Source of the DNA: Nautilus pompilius
Lineage: Eukaryota; Mollusca; Cephalopoda; Nautilida; Nautilidae
NCBI GenBank assembly: GCA_018389105.1
Contig: JACATO010001055.1
Location: forward strand, 1 to 64,000
DNA: 64,000 nt
Direction: 5' to 3'
The number at the start of each line of letters is the position of its first letter. Positions within the stretch are counted from its first letter, which is position 1. Shown here in pieces: positions 54,383 through 64,000 of this stretch. Made by a program: the position numbers and the translations under genes. The notes under the pieces are model-generated. The model ran no database searches, was not told where the DNA came from, and saw only the letters and a program-made list of their open reading frames with translations.

Positions 54383-57300
54383 ATGGTGTATTCCTGCTGT
54401 GCGGTCAGGTTCACGATTCGAGGCAACAATAACAAGGGAATATCATTTCACCGGTGAGAATTTGATGTTTTCAGGGCTCAGCATCCCAACCGAGTGACAG
54501 TCTGACATTGGTAGTTATAATGTAGTAAATCTACCTATTGTTAGTGTAGACTTTATTTATTAATTTATTATTGACTTATCAGCTTAACATGTGTATTTTA
54601 TTTTATTTTGTTAGTTAGCCCGCATTGGTATAATTATCTTTTCCGCTCCTCTTTCTAGTTCATCATCAGCTTTTGTGTGATGTGTTGTGTTGTGATTTGT
54701 TTTGTATGCATATCTAGACATAACATATATTTACAGTTATAGCCCCATACACAGACCCATGACTAGACCAGCAGAACTCATATGCTTGTTTATATTTATT
54801 GTGATGTGTTGTTTTTCAGCATACCATCTGATGAGAAATGAAGGAAACAATGATTGCATGCAATAAATAGAATAGACCAGCAAACCAAAAAGGCATGGGT
54901 CCCTTCCAAATATGTCATCTGTTCAGATCATTTCTGCGAGGATGATTTCACTCTATCAAAGCACAAGCATTTTAAAACTGTGAAGGAGAACCTGTGCCAA
55001 TAATTTTCTCCTGGAAAGAGCCTCCTCAGCAGGTAGATCTCACCTAAACATATTAAGAACTCGGAGGGTTTTGACAAAAAAGTTGTTAGAGCAGTTGGCC
55101 ATTTTAATGACCCAATATAAGTACAGAGTGTTGGCAGCATTGTATTTTAATGTTTTTGCTTTTTTTTTTTTTTCAGGGATGTTCGAGAACAAACAGAATG
55201 GGGACTTGTGTACCCTGTCTGGAACCAGGAATATCAGAATCATCTGAAATAGTGTCTCTTGATCATACCTACACCATTGATCCTGATACACTAAAGAAAA
55301 AGTATGACAATGCTCTTATGAAACAGAATGAGATAAAAGTTATTCTTAAGAATACAAAGCGGAGAGAGGAAAGAGAAAAATTTCATGGAAGAGCTACTTC
55401 AGGACCTGAAAGATGAGATATCTGAAGATGCTCATCACATGCTGAAAGCATACAAAGGTATCTAAATTTGTGTGGTTGAACAAACAAAGCTTACTATTAC
55501 ATGTTAATATCATTCTAGCACTATGCAGTCTTGTGTGTATACACGGTTTGTCAAAGGAGTATCCAACTTTATTTTTTCCTGTGGGAAGTAATGACGTTAG
55601 GGAGGCAATAGTGTGCATAGTGGAGCCGCATGCCTTCATGCCCATGCGTGGTTTTTGGAGGGCTTGCTGGATGCGTCAGTCGCTGTCAGGCAGCAAGCGT
55701 GGGAGGTGCTGTACTACTTGTCACATTTTCATTTCGCTTGTGATGACGGAACATGTGGAGCAACAATTTTGCATCAAGTTTTTCCAAAAGTTTGGAGATA
55801 CCCAAGCGGAAATAATTTGCAAAATTCAGCAGGCTTTTGGTGACAATGCCATGGTCATTACCAAATAAAAGAATGGTACAACAGGTTCAAAGATGGCTGC
55901 ATATCGATGAATAGTGACCAGTGTTCCAGGAGGCCATCAACAAGTTACAATGCAGTTATCATCGAGAAAGTGCAGACCTTGATAATGGAGGATCGTCGTT
56001 TGACACTGCGGGTAATTGGTGACGAGGTTGGGATCAGTAAAGATTCTGCACATGCAATTCTAAAGGAGGATTTGGGCTTGCGCAGAGTGGCAGCAAAATT
56101 TGTGCCCAAGCTGCTTTCTCAGGAACAACAACAATTTTGTCTTGAGGTTGTGCAGGACCTGCTGGATACTGCCAACAGGGATCCTGAGTTCCAGAATATC
56201 GTGATAACTGGAGATGAGACATGGGTGTACGGGTACGACCCGGAAACCAAAGCTCAGTCATCACAGTGGAAGCACACGTCAGGTACGGAGCAAAATCAAG
56301 ATGATGCTGACTGTTTTCTTCAACTACTGAGGCGTTGTGCATCACGAATACACACCAGAAGGACAAACAGTTACAAATGAGTACTATCAGGAAGTCCTCC
56401 GACGTCTTCATGATGCAGTTCGGAGCAAGAGAACTGGATCTGTGGACCTCGCAAAACTGGCAGCTGCATCATGACAACGCCCCGGCTCAGTCGTCGCAGC
56501 TAATCCAAGGTTTCTTGGCAAAGGAAGGCATTGTGCTCATTCGCCAGGCTCCCTACTCTCCAGACATGGCTCCTTCTGACTACTGGTTCTTCCCAGAAAT
56601 GAAGATGCCACTGAAAGGCTCCCGCTTTGAGCGCCGAGAGCATATCATGTGCAATGCGACGGCGGAACTGAGTACAATTCCGGAAGAAGCATTCCATACG
56701 TGCTTTGAACAGTGGAAGGATGATTGCTGGACTAAGTGTGTGGAGGCACAAGGGGCCTACTTCGAAGGGGATTAAACCTGGCATTTCGGAGCAAGTTCTT
56801 TACATGTTGAAGTCTGAGATAGACACTGATCTAACTAACTACAGCTACTGTATCCTGATGCTTGATGGGATGTCCATAAGGAAACATCTTGACTGGGACC
56901 CAAAGAGTCAACAGATGGTTGGTTTTGTTGATCTCGGAGCTGGTTCTCTCAATGGCAGTACAGGGGAAGCTACTGAAGCATTGGTTGTAATGGCTGTAGG
57001 ACTGCAGGGACAGTGGAAAGTGCCAGTCAGCTACTTTTTGATAAATAGTATATCTGGAGAATTGCAATCTCAGCTTATTTTGTCAATAATGTGTTCATTG
57101 TATGATGTCAATGTAAATGTTGCTCTTGCCATGGATGGTCACAGTACAAACCAGAAGATGGCATGTGCACTTGGATGCTCATTGGAACCTGGAAAGATTC
57201 AATGTAAATTCATACATCCTGCTGACAGTACTTGTAATGTTTGTGTGTTCTTTGATGCGTGTCATTTGTTAAAGAATTTTAGGGGTGCCCTACATACTTT

Positions 57301-58587
57301 GCAAGAGATTGTAACAAGTGTTGGTGTAGCCAGATGGAATGTGTGCCTTCAGCATTTACAGCAGGCTGAAGGTTTGCGTGCTGCACACAGAATGACTACA
57401 TGACACATACGCTTTAAGAAGCAGAAAATGAATGTTAAATTAGCAGCTCAAACTTTGATTTAGTCTGTTGCAGTTGCACTCAGATATGCAGCACAAGTAG
57501 GTTGCACTGGCCTTGATCATTGTGAAGGTACAGCCAATTTTGTATTGGTTAGTGACCACTTGTTTGACATATTTAATAGTCACACACCTGTTGCTAAGGG
57601 GTTTAAGCCCATTACGGGCTGAAAATCTTGGTATAATTGAAAATTTCTTGATGGATGCATGGTCTGTGTTGCTTAGTATGACTGACATGACAGGTGCTAA
57701 GGTGTGTTATGGTAAGCACAAAAATGCTGTTATAGGATTTCTGTTAAATATTGAGGGTCTGCTTGGCCTATCCAAGGAACTGCTGCTGGGGTTGTCCCCA
57801 GTACAGAAGTACTTGTTGACTTATAAGTTGTCTCAGGACCATCTCGAGTTATTTTTTTCGGCTGTACGCCAACGAGGAGGTTGGAACAATAACTCCTCTG
57901 CCACGTAGTTTGCCAGTGCATATAAAGCACTGATGAGCCATGCAGGTGTTTCCATCACAGGCTCTGCCAAAGCAAATTGTGTGCCTCAAAATACAACAAC
58001 TTCATTGTTGAATGTTGCAGACACAGAGCCTGATGAGATTGTGCCTTTTAGCACCTTTGAATTGGCTCTGTGCGCTCACACATACAGCAGTGTCAAGGTT
58101 CACCTGAGTGTATTTGTTGAAGGTATCCTCGAGTATATTGCTGGATGGGTTGTTCGTTCTGTAACAAAAAAAATGACTTGTAAAGAATGTTCCACTGTAC
58201 TGGTAATACCTGCATCTGAATGTACACCTGTGTTATTGAAGCTGAAAAACAATGGTGGACTAGTAGTCCATCAACATGTGGTTTGCATTATCAAACAGTG
58301 TGAAATTGTCATGTGTTCTAGCATAAACATTTAAAATGTTGCATCTGGTGAATGGGAGAAAATGATGGCATCCAGAATGCTAGCTGAAATGCCTTCTAAT
58401 TTGTTTGAAGAAATTTGTGAGCATTCAATGCACAGTACTGACACACACTATTATATGCTGGTGAAACTCGTTTGTGAGCAGTTTATCAGGGTTTGCCATT
58501 TCCACACTGTGAACTTGACCAATCTGATTCTGATTGGAGACAGTTTTCGGTGGAAAATGAACAAGACCATGTTGTTAAAGCATCAGT
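54383..58587 (+). pseudogene. THAP9/P-element-type transposase relic, interrupted by a mariner
   Basis: Remnants appear in the right order. The THAP zinc-finger start is at 54383-54453 (MVYSCCAV, SFHR, then donor GTGAG). The second THAP half is at 54820-55032 (WVPSKYVICSDHFCEDDF). A coiled-coil exon follows at 55177-55457 (TLKKKYDNALMKQNE, then after a frameshift MEELLQDLKDEISED). The catalytic body starts at 56776 (LMLDGMSIRKHLDWDPK, GFVDLGAGSL, WKVPVSYFLINSISGE, AMDGHSTNQKMAC), continues with YLLTYKLSQDHLELFFSAVR and GGWNNN, and the C-terminal part ends at 58587 (KMNKTMLLKHQ). Stops and frameshifts occur throughout, including TGA codons in the THAP part, and the second THAP cysteine region is degraded. 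About 100 codons normally found between the coiled coil and the catalytic core are missing where the mariner sits. Terminal inverted repeats were not found. Confidence 0.85.
55542..56775 (+). mobile_element. Mariner (DD34D) copy nested in the P-element relic, 3' end missing
   Basis: The 5' end is CACGGTTTGTCAAAGGAG, preceded by TA, as expected for a mariner terminal repeat. The transposase starts at 55743 (MTEHVEQQFCIKFFQKFGD) and is broken by at least three frame changes. Recognisable blocks are EWYNRFKDGC, GDETWVYGYDPE (first catalytic Asp), HHDNAPAQSS (second) and YSPDMAPSDYW (third). Thirty-four residues separate the second and third Asp, which defines DD34D mariners. The reading frame ends YFEGD and stop at about 56775, where P-element sequence resumes at once; the usual 3' untranslated part and 3' terminal repeat are absent. 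A deletion therefore probably removed the mariner 3' end together with flanking P-element sequence. Confidence 0.85.
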
Positions 58588-58681
58588 AAATCTTTTGTTT
58601 TTTCCCCCAAGTTGTATATCAAAATACACCAGTTTTGGTTCAACTGAAAAGTGACAATGAGTGAACTTGTAAAATATAGCA

Positions 58682-59257
58682 CAGTTGTCCCCCGGTATTC
58701 GCGGGGGTTACGTCCCTTGAGCACCCGCGAAGAGTGAAAAAACAGCGAATATTGGACGTGGTCCATAAAAATGCCTATATACGTCAAAATATAACGTGAA
58801 ATATAAGTAAATATATAATAATAATTTAATAAAAAAACAACACTCAGCGAAACACTCGAGATAGCTACACGCGGTAAACTGGAGTGATGTGGGGCTGTTG
58901 GGCTGCATCTGCCTGAGACAGCACCTCGTGGGCAGCAGCCAATCAGCAGCGAGGAGAAATGAATAACGCTCTCTGATTGGCTACTTTCAAACCTCCAGCC
59001 AATATCGTTTATTTTATATTGATATTTTGCTGAATTTACTTTATTATTTATATATACAAATTAGTAAATTATATTGTTATTAATAATTTAGCGTTAAAAA
59101 GTGTGAAAAAAATATATATTGCCACGAAAAAAGCCATTAAAAATTGCGGAAGATATTTGCGATTCTGCGAATATGCGGGGGTTTCCACGAACTATTAGTT
59201 AGGTTCTGAGGAAAATTCCGCGAATAACCGGGGCCGCGATAACGTGGGGGTCGACTG
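58682..59257. mobile_element. Pogo/Tigger-type MITE, about 576 bp
   Basis: The ends are inverted repeats: CAGTTGTCCCCCGGTATTCG on the left, and on the right, read inward, CAGTCGACCCCCACGTTATC. A second inner block (TTCGCGG-containing) also matches between the ends. TA follows the right end; the left flank reads CA, a probable mutation of TA. The CAGTyG-CCCCC-ATTCGCGG style is that of Tigger/pogo elements. The interior has CCAATCAG and CTGATTGGCT facing each other and no transposase frame. It lies about 95 bp downstream of the P-element relic. Confidence 0.8.
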
Positions 59258-59999
59258 TACATTATCACTCAAATACAGATTTAAGTAATAAATCAAATTG
59301 TCGGTGATGTTGGAAAAGAATTATTCTATCAATTGATAGATGTTGCTGTAAGCACTATTGTGATGTGTTTGGGATTGCAAAATCAGTCTATATAATCAAA
59401 AAATAATGAAATATTAATTACATCGTATACACGATACTGTGCATAAAAGCATCAATTTGATGATAATGCGGAAGATGGTTTATCAGTTATGTATTTATTT
59501 TTCAGAAATATCTGAAATGTCTTGGTTGATGATATACAGTTTTGCACCATTCTGTTTGTTCTGTCAGAATGATATAAAATATTAATACCTCCTTCCATTG
59601 TGTCCTTCACTGGGTCTCAGAGGGGATTCTTATCTTGTACACAGTATTTAAATTCTGAACAGTATGAAGCATTCCAGTATTTTTTTCTGTGGCCTAAGAA
59701 AATCCTGTAAAAATCCATGGCTTTCATATCTCGACAATTATACTTAATTCCCTATTGTAGTAAATCATCAGCTGTTAATGTAACTGAGTCTTACATGACA
59801 TTAAACCCTTACGGACAACGAACGTTTTCTGATTTTAGGCGGTCACAGTCTGTATATTAACAAATAACTAAAATACTAATTACAATGCTTACACACCAGG
59901 TCAGTGCCCCCCCACCACCAAAAAGAATAAATGCTTACCTCTACTCCCATATCTATTAACCACTGTTAAGTATGAGTGTAATAACTGACGTAAACTGGT

Positions 60000-60303
60000 T
60001 ATAATCGTCTCGATGTTTACATGGCTCGCCCAGTTCTTTGCCCTTACCGGAAGTCAGCAGCGGTGGCCCGTGTGTGTGCGCGGTCCAGCTTTTCTTCTAC
60101 GTCATTTGGGCTGGACGATCACGTGGCAGAAACCCTGACGCCTGGCGGTCTTTCCGTGAAATAGATTTATGATCGATCTCGAACCCAAACTTTTTTGCGA
60201 CAAAGTTACTTTGATCAGGAGATTATCTTTAGTCCAGTTGTCTCCCTTACCCAGTATTGTATTTTTTTTGATTTTATTTTTACTCCTTGAATGAAACTAG
60301 AAG
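60000..60303 (+). promoter_or_regulatory. CpG-rich promoter-like stretch and untranslated first exon of a plus-strand gene
   Basis: Around 60.0-60.2 kb the base composition shifts to many CpG dinucleotides, unlike the AT-rich surroundings. The stretch ends in CTAGAAG|GTAAGTG, a strong plus-strand donor at 60303. A short upstream ATG at 60291 would give only five codons after splicing to the next exon (stop TGA), so this exon is read as 5' leader. The exact transcription start is not visible. Confidence 0.5.
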
Positions 60304-60335
60304 GTAAGTGTTTTCCTTCGAGCAGGTATAACAGC

Positions 60336-60386
60336 AAGCAAGCGTGTGTGCGTGCGTGTGTGTGTGTATGTGTATGTGTGTGTGTT
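60336..60386. repeat. (GT)n-rich microsatellite with interruptions
   Basis: A GT run with GC and AT interruptions begins about 30 bp after the donor of the plus-strand leader exon. Confidence 0.9.
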
Positions 60387-60504
60387 CTACCTTTAATATC
60401 ACAGGCTGGTGTCAGAGCAGACCACCTCCTCCTGTCTGGACACTTTTAATTCTGGCTGGTCACCCACTTCCTGGTTCGTTTGCTATTATTAAAAACTTTA
60501 ATGA

Positions 60505-60556
60505 AGATGATAATAATAATACTAATACTAATACTAATAATAATAAATAATAATTA
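60505..60556. repeat. (AAT/ACT)n microsatellite
   Basis: Trinucleotide AAT units mix with ACT units (ATACTAATACTAATACTAAT), in the first intron of the plus-strand gene. Confidence 0.85.
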
Positions 60557-61269
60557 AATAGAAGGAGTAAGTCAATAATTTATGGGTCCCATTTGGTTGC
60601 TGGATGGGGCAGAATCTCACGGCGACCGCGCATAATTAGAGGGATGGCTTCCTCTGGTGCAGGAGCTCTGAGATCTACGGTTACAGGGCCGGGGAAACGA
60701 GTCCCTTTGTTAGCTTCAGGCTGGCGATGTGGACTCCGGGAGGTGGAGGTGTCTCCCGAACAGTCCTAAAGCCACCCGCATTAAAGACAGGCAGTGTATA
60801 GATGTGCTTGATGCTTGGAATAACGAAGACTTCTACCAGGACTAGATTACTGGGCACCCACCCAGTCATAACATTAAACGACGCCAGTATGCAGTTAAAC
60901 CTTTAGCTACACATTTTTCCGTATTTATATTTTCTAACAGCCATGCTAATACACATGTAATTATATTTATTAATAAGTTGGACATATGGAGTGACTACCT
61001 ATTTGTATGAATTGTTTCCAGAGTATTCATATGAAAGTATATATTTTGCGATGTATGAAACCAAAAAAACAGTTTTAAAGCTAATAAATAACTCATCATT
61101 TGCTGAAGTCTGGTATTTGTCATGGTATCTTGGTCTGAGAAAAAAAACTGTAAAGCTTTAACTACATGTTACCTTGTTATGTGATGAAGATATTTTGTTT
61201 ATCTATGGAAATAACTGCTTTATGTCTGTATCTGAAACACCATTAATTTTTTTTTATGATGTTTTACAG

Positions 61270-61340
61270 ATTGAAAATGCTGCTGAATTATTGGGTGGGG
61301 ATTGGTTTTTGGTCATTATTACTTTCTGAATCTTTAGGAG
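61270..61340 (+). CDS. Signal-peptide exon of an unidentified secreted or membrane protein
   Basis: The acceptor TTTTTTATGATGTTTTACAG is followed by a start codon at 61277, 21 codons and a donor GGAG|GTAAGT, phase 1. The peptide begins MLLNYWVGIGFWSLLLSES, a convincing signal peptide, ending LGG at the junction. With the leader exon ending at 60303 this makes the 5' end of a plus-strand gene that is divergent from the Ig receptor gene. The phase-1 signal exon is the arrangement used by Ig, EGF and related extracellular-domain genes, but no downstream exon is recognisable before the window ends, so the product is unknown. Confidence 0.6.
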
Positions 61341-61779
61341 GTAAGTGATGTCCATATTGCTTGATTTTTTTTTAGAGAGAAATGAAAAACTAAATTCGGT
61401 TAAATAATTTTCACTGAGGTCAGTTTTATTTCTACAAGAAGAAAGGAGAAAAAATATGCACTGCACATTGTTGATTATATCATTCTCAAGTAATTTTGAA
61501 TGTTTGAAGCTTGGTCTGTTACACAGAGGAATCTTGACTTTATACATACATTAAAATAATAAATAAATAAATAAAAATGAATGTTTGGAAATCTGTCAGT
61601 TTTTATTATCTGCAATCAGTGGATAGACTGCAGATGCCATAAACAAAGTGCAGTTGTAGATAACATAGAAACAAGTTGATGGCAGTGCATTGAACACTGA
61701 TTTATCTGAAGTTTGCTGGCTGGAAATTTTTGCTGGAAAGAAGTTAAATGAATGAAATATTTATAGATTCAGTTCTTAC

Positions 61780-61968
61780 CCCCATAGCGATCCTTTTCCA
61801 TGCTGTTTGTAGGCTGGTTGTCTGTTCCACATTGCCTACAGATGAGTACTTGCTGTGAGGGACACTGAAGGTTTTGACATTGGTAAATGGAACACGGCTT
61901 CAGTCTTGTGGCATCCAAGCAATGACTAACATAGGTTCTACATGTGGTTGAGGCTGATACAAACCCCA
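61780..61968 (-). CDS. Candidate cysteine-rich exon, phase 1-1, product unknown
   Basis: This open 189-nt stretch is bounded by a good minus-strand acceptor (GTTTTTGAACTACAG) and donor (GGGG|GTAAGA). It begins and ends in phase 1, the symmetric class typical of shuffled extracellular modules. It encodes 62 codons with seven cysteines, including YQCQNLQCPSQQ and LICRQCGTD. It lies on the strand opposite the signal exon at 61.3 kb, inside that gene's presumed intron, and no partner exons were found on its own strand. It could be an exon of an antisense neighbour, a relic, or chance. Confidence 0.35.
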
Positions 61969-62749
61969 CTGTAGTTCAAAAACAAGTTGTGTCGGTGTTA
62001 AAGTTCTGCTTTGCTGAACCATAAGTGAGTAATCCATGATCTTGAATTGGTCGTCAATCAATATCTCCAATTTTGTTGAAAGGAGATGGTCTTAGTTGTT
62101 ATAGCTTATAAGTCAAAGGATTTTCCTGAACAGACAAAGCCAGTCTGACCAAATAACTGATGGACTGAGCCAAATGTTGAATTAGGTCTCAGGCCACTTT
62201 TTTTTTTTTTGTGTGTGAGCAGAGAAAGGTAGCACTATCTTATCCAGGTTTTCACAATATGGACATTTTGGTGAATTTACTTGTTTCTTGTTAAACTTGT
62301 TTTAGGCTGTTGGGAGAATCTTGTGCACTACCTTGTAGCATATATTCGGGGTTGGATTTTCAATCTGACAATTTTTTTACTTTTTTCACAAATTATGCCA
62401 CATCAAATTTTGAGTTTGAGTATCATTGCCATGGGATTTTATTTTGTGAAGTTAACCTTTTCTATTTAGCTTGGAAATAATAAATATATTGTTTTGAAAC
62501 TTTTTATTAATTATTTTGTGTGGTTCTTACATTTAAAGAAATCTCTATTAAGGATTATTTTATTCTTTCTCTGTGCTTTAATGCTATTTTTGTGAAATTT
62601 ATTTGGGTGGTTTAACAGTTGGTGGGAAACCAATTGACTGTAGGGCGGATATTCCATATACGGTATTTATCTGTTGTAGATAAAGTATTTGCCAATATTT
62701 TTTTTTTAGTCTACCTTTGTGTTTATAGCATCTATTACTATTTCAGTTA

Positions 62750-64000
62750 AGCATACATTTTGCTCTCTATTTACTACATTTAAATCTCCTCGAGGTCCTA
62801 GGGAAGGTGGACCATAATTTGGTTTACCAGGTGTTTTCATTCCTGCTATATTAAATTGATTACCTCTGTTTTTGTGATTAAATGATGAATCTATTCTGGC
62901 ATCCCTAGTATTTTACTCCTATACCACAGAATAGGGATAATGCAGTTGATTAGCTCTGTTTCCTTTGTCTACTGCAGTAAGGTCATGAGTTTTACAGTTC
63001 TCACGCTTCTGCTCCAAATTCTCAACTGACCTTTTGTCAGTTGTTCTTATTTATGTTCTTAGCTAAGGGAAAGTAAATACCTATAATTTTTAGCTTTTCT
63101 ATATTCCATCTAATCCTGTTACTAACTGGGTTATGTTGATGTTACTTAAGGGATTCCAACTATGATTGTTTGGTCTTGGATGTATTAATATGGGCACCAG
63201 ATGCAGCTTTGTAAGTTGAGCACAGAAAAAAAAAATATGAATGCTACAAGGTTTATACTGTTATATTGGCATCATCAGCATACTGAATTACTTAATTTTC
63301 TATTTTATCATTCATTCCAATCTTTAGTACATTTTTTTTTTTTCTTTTCCAAATCAAACAGAAAAGTATAGCACTTACAGGTAGCACTATTGTATTCTTC
63401 TGGAGGGCTTAAAGAAAACAGCAGCATACTGAATTACTTAATTTTCTATTTTATCATTCATTCCAATCTTTAGTACTTTTTTTTTTTTCTTTTCCAAATC
63501 AAACAGAAAAGTATAGCACTTACAGGTAGCACTATTGTATTCTTCTGGAGGGCTTAAAGAAAACAGACACACGGCCTTTCTACCTAATGTTTGTCTTGGT
63601 GTTGGTCTAGCACAACTTTGTTCAATTCATAAAGCTTTCTCCAAAGTTGAGGATTTTAAGTGTCTTAAACAAGAAACTTTAATATACCCCATTAACTGCC
63701 TTTGACTGGTATAGTGCCAAGATGCTGTGTGGAAGTTATCCATGTTTACTTTGTGCAGGATCCTGATCAATTGGAAAGTCATTGATCATCCTCAAAATGA
63801 GAGGTCTGTTCTTAATTTATATTCCCTCCATTACTTTCACCAGTCTATTGATAGGGCTTCAGGTATTATTTTATAATCATTGTTTAGATGTTAATTGGCC
63901 ACCAATTATCCAGGCATCATCTATCACTTAAGCAGAGTAATTATGGCATGGAACTGGATAAATAGAGGACCCCTGTTTTAAATCTGAGATTAGGAAATGC
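62750..64000 (-). pseudogene. LINE reverse-transcriptase relic, continues beyond the window
   Basis: On the minus strand, from the window end downward, blocks typical of LINE reverse transcriptase occur in order: TLKILNFGESF, a degraded R-I-Q segment, IENxVIQYADDANI (the catalytic YADD codons at 63271-63282), SGAHINTSKTK, IEKLKIIGIYFP, and near 62.9 kb ALSLFCGIGVKY / LWYRSKILGMPE. Many stops and frame changes show it is dead. A 146-bp tandem duplication lies within it. Confidence 0.65.
63276..63566. repeat. Tandem duplication of 146 bp inside the LINE relic
   Basis: Unit 1 (63276-63421) and unit 2 (63422-63566) are nearly identical, both starting CAGCATACTGAATTAC and ending CTTAAAGAAAACA. 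They differ mainly at the internal T-run. CAG at both boundaries suggests microhomology-mediated or replication-slippage duplication. Confidence 0.92.

Noticed and set aside
59803-59835. TTAAACCCTTACGGACAACG as a piggyBac-type end
   Set aside because: No matching inverted end was found in the window, so it may be chance.
1-64000. CRISPR arrays, operons, attachment sites, riboswitches
   Set aside because: The window is spliced eukaryotic DNA; no regularly spaced repeats or bacterial gene organisation was seen.

Overview
This window looks like AT-rich nuclear DNA from an invertebrate animal, most likely a mollusc. That placement is an inference from spliced genes with long introns, tRNA-derived SINEs and a crowded set of decayed animal DNA transposons; I saw no single marker that fixes the species. 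There is no sign of bacterial, organellar or viral-genome organisation, and there are almost no long intact reading frames.

The main host gene lies on the minus strand and spans about 51.2 kb down to 5.9 kb. I joined it exon by exon from splice sites and reading phase: a start exon (51170-51202), a signal-peptide exon (45411-45468), a small Cys/His-rich exon (44118-44220), an Ig-domain exon (42310-42587), two exons that together make a second Ig-like domain (41224-41333 and 37709-37922), and two alternative phase-1 last exons. One last exon (17774-18237) gives a Ser/Thr-rich stalk, a membrane helix and a tail of five 14-residue repeats. The other (5930-6369) gives a third Ig domain, a membrane helix and a very short tail. 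Every junction keeps frame, giving about 419 and 411 residues. It is probably a lineage-specific cell-surface immunoglobulin-superfamily receptor; its ligand and signalling are unknown.

The start of a second gene lies on the plus strand at about 60.0-61.3 kb: a CpG-richer promoter-like stretch, an untranslated first exon with a strong donor, and a phase-1 signal-peptide exon (61270-61340). The rest lies beyond the window or is not recognisable. A cysteine-rich minus-strand exon candidate (61780-61968) sits in its intron.

Much of the remainder is transposon wreckage, most of it inside the introns of the Ig gene: a Tigger/pogo remnant (12.7-13.9 kb), a pogo-type element with a MITE nested in it (15.9-16.8 kb), two SINE copies (16.9 and 36.2 kb), a complete-ended mariner with a nested insertion (18.3-19.7 kb), a 2.8-kb transposon with about 385-bp terminal inverted repeats and ACTA target duplications (19.8-22.6 kb), LINE fragments (24 and 63-64 kb), a Tc1-like scrap (28 kb), a TIR element (33.8-34.3 kb) and a hAT/ZMYM1-like transposase relic (34.6-35.8 kb). 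Upstream of the Ig gene, a THAP9/P-element relic (54.4-58.6 kb) is interrupted by a mariner and followed by another pogo-type MITE (58.7-59.3 kb). Remaining stretches are AT-rich non-coding DNA in which I could identify nothing.
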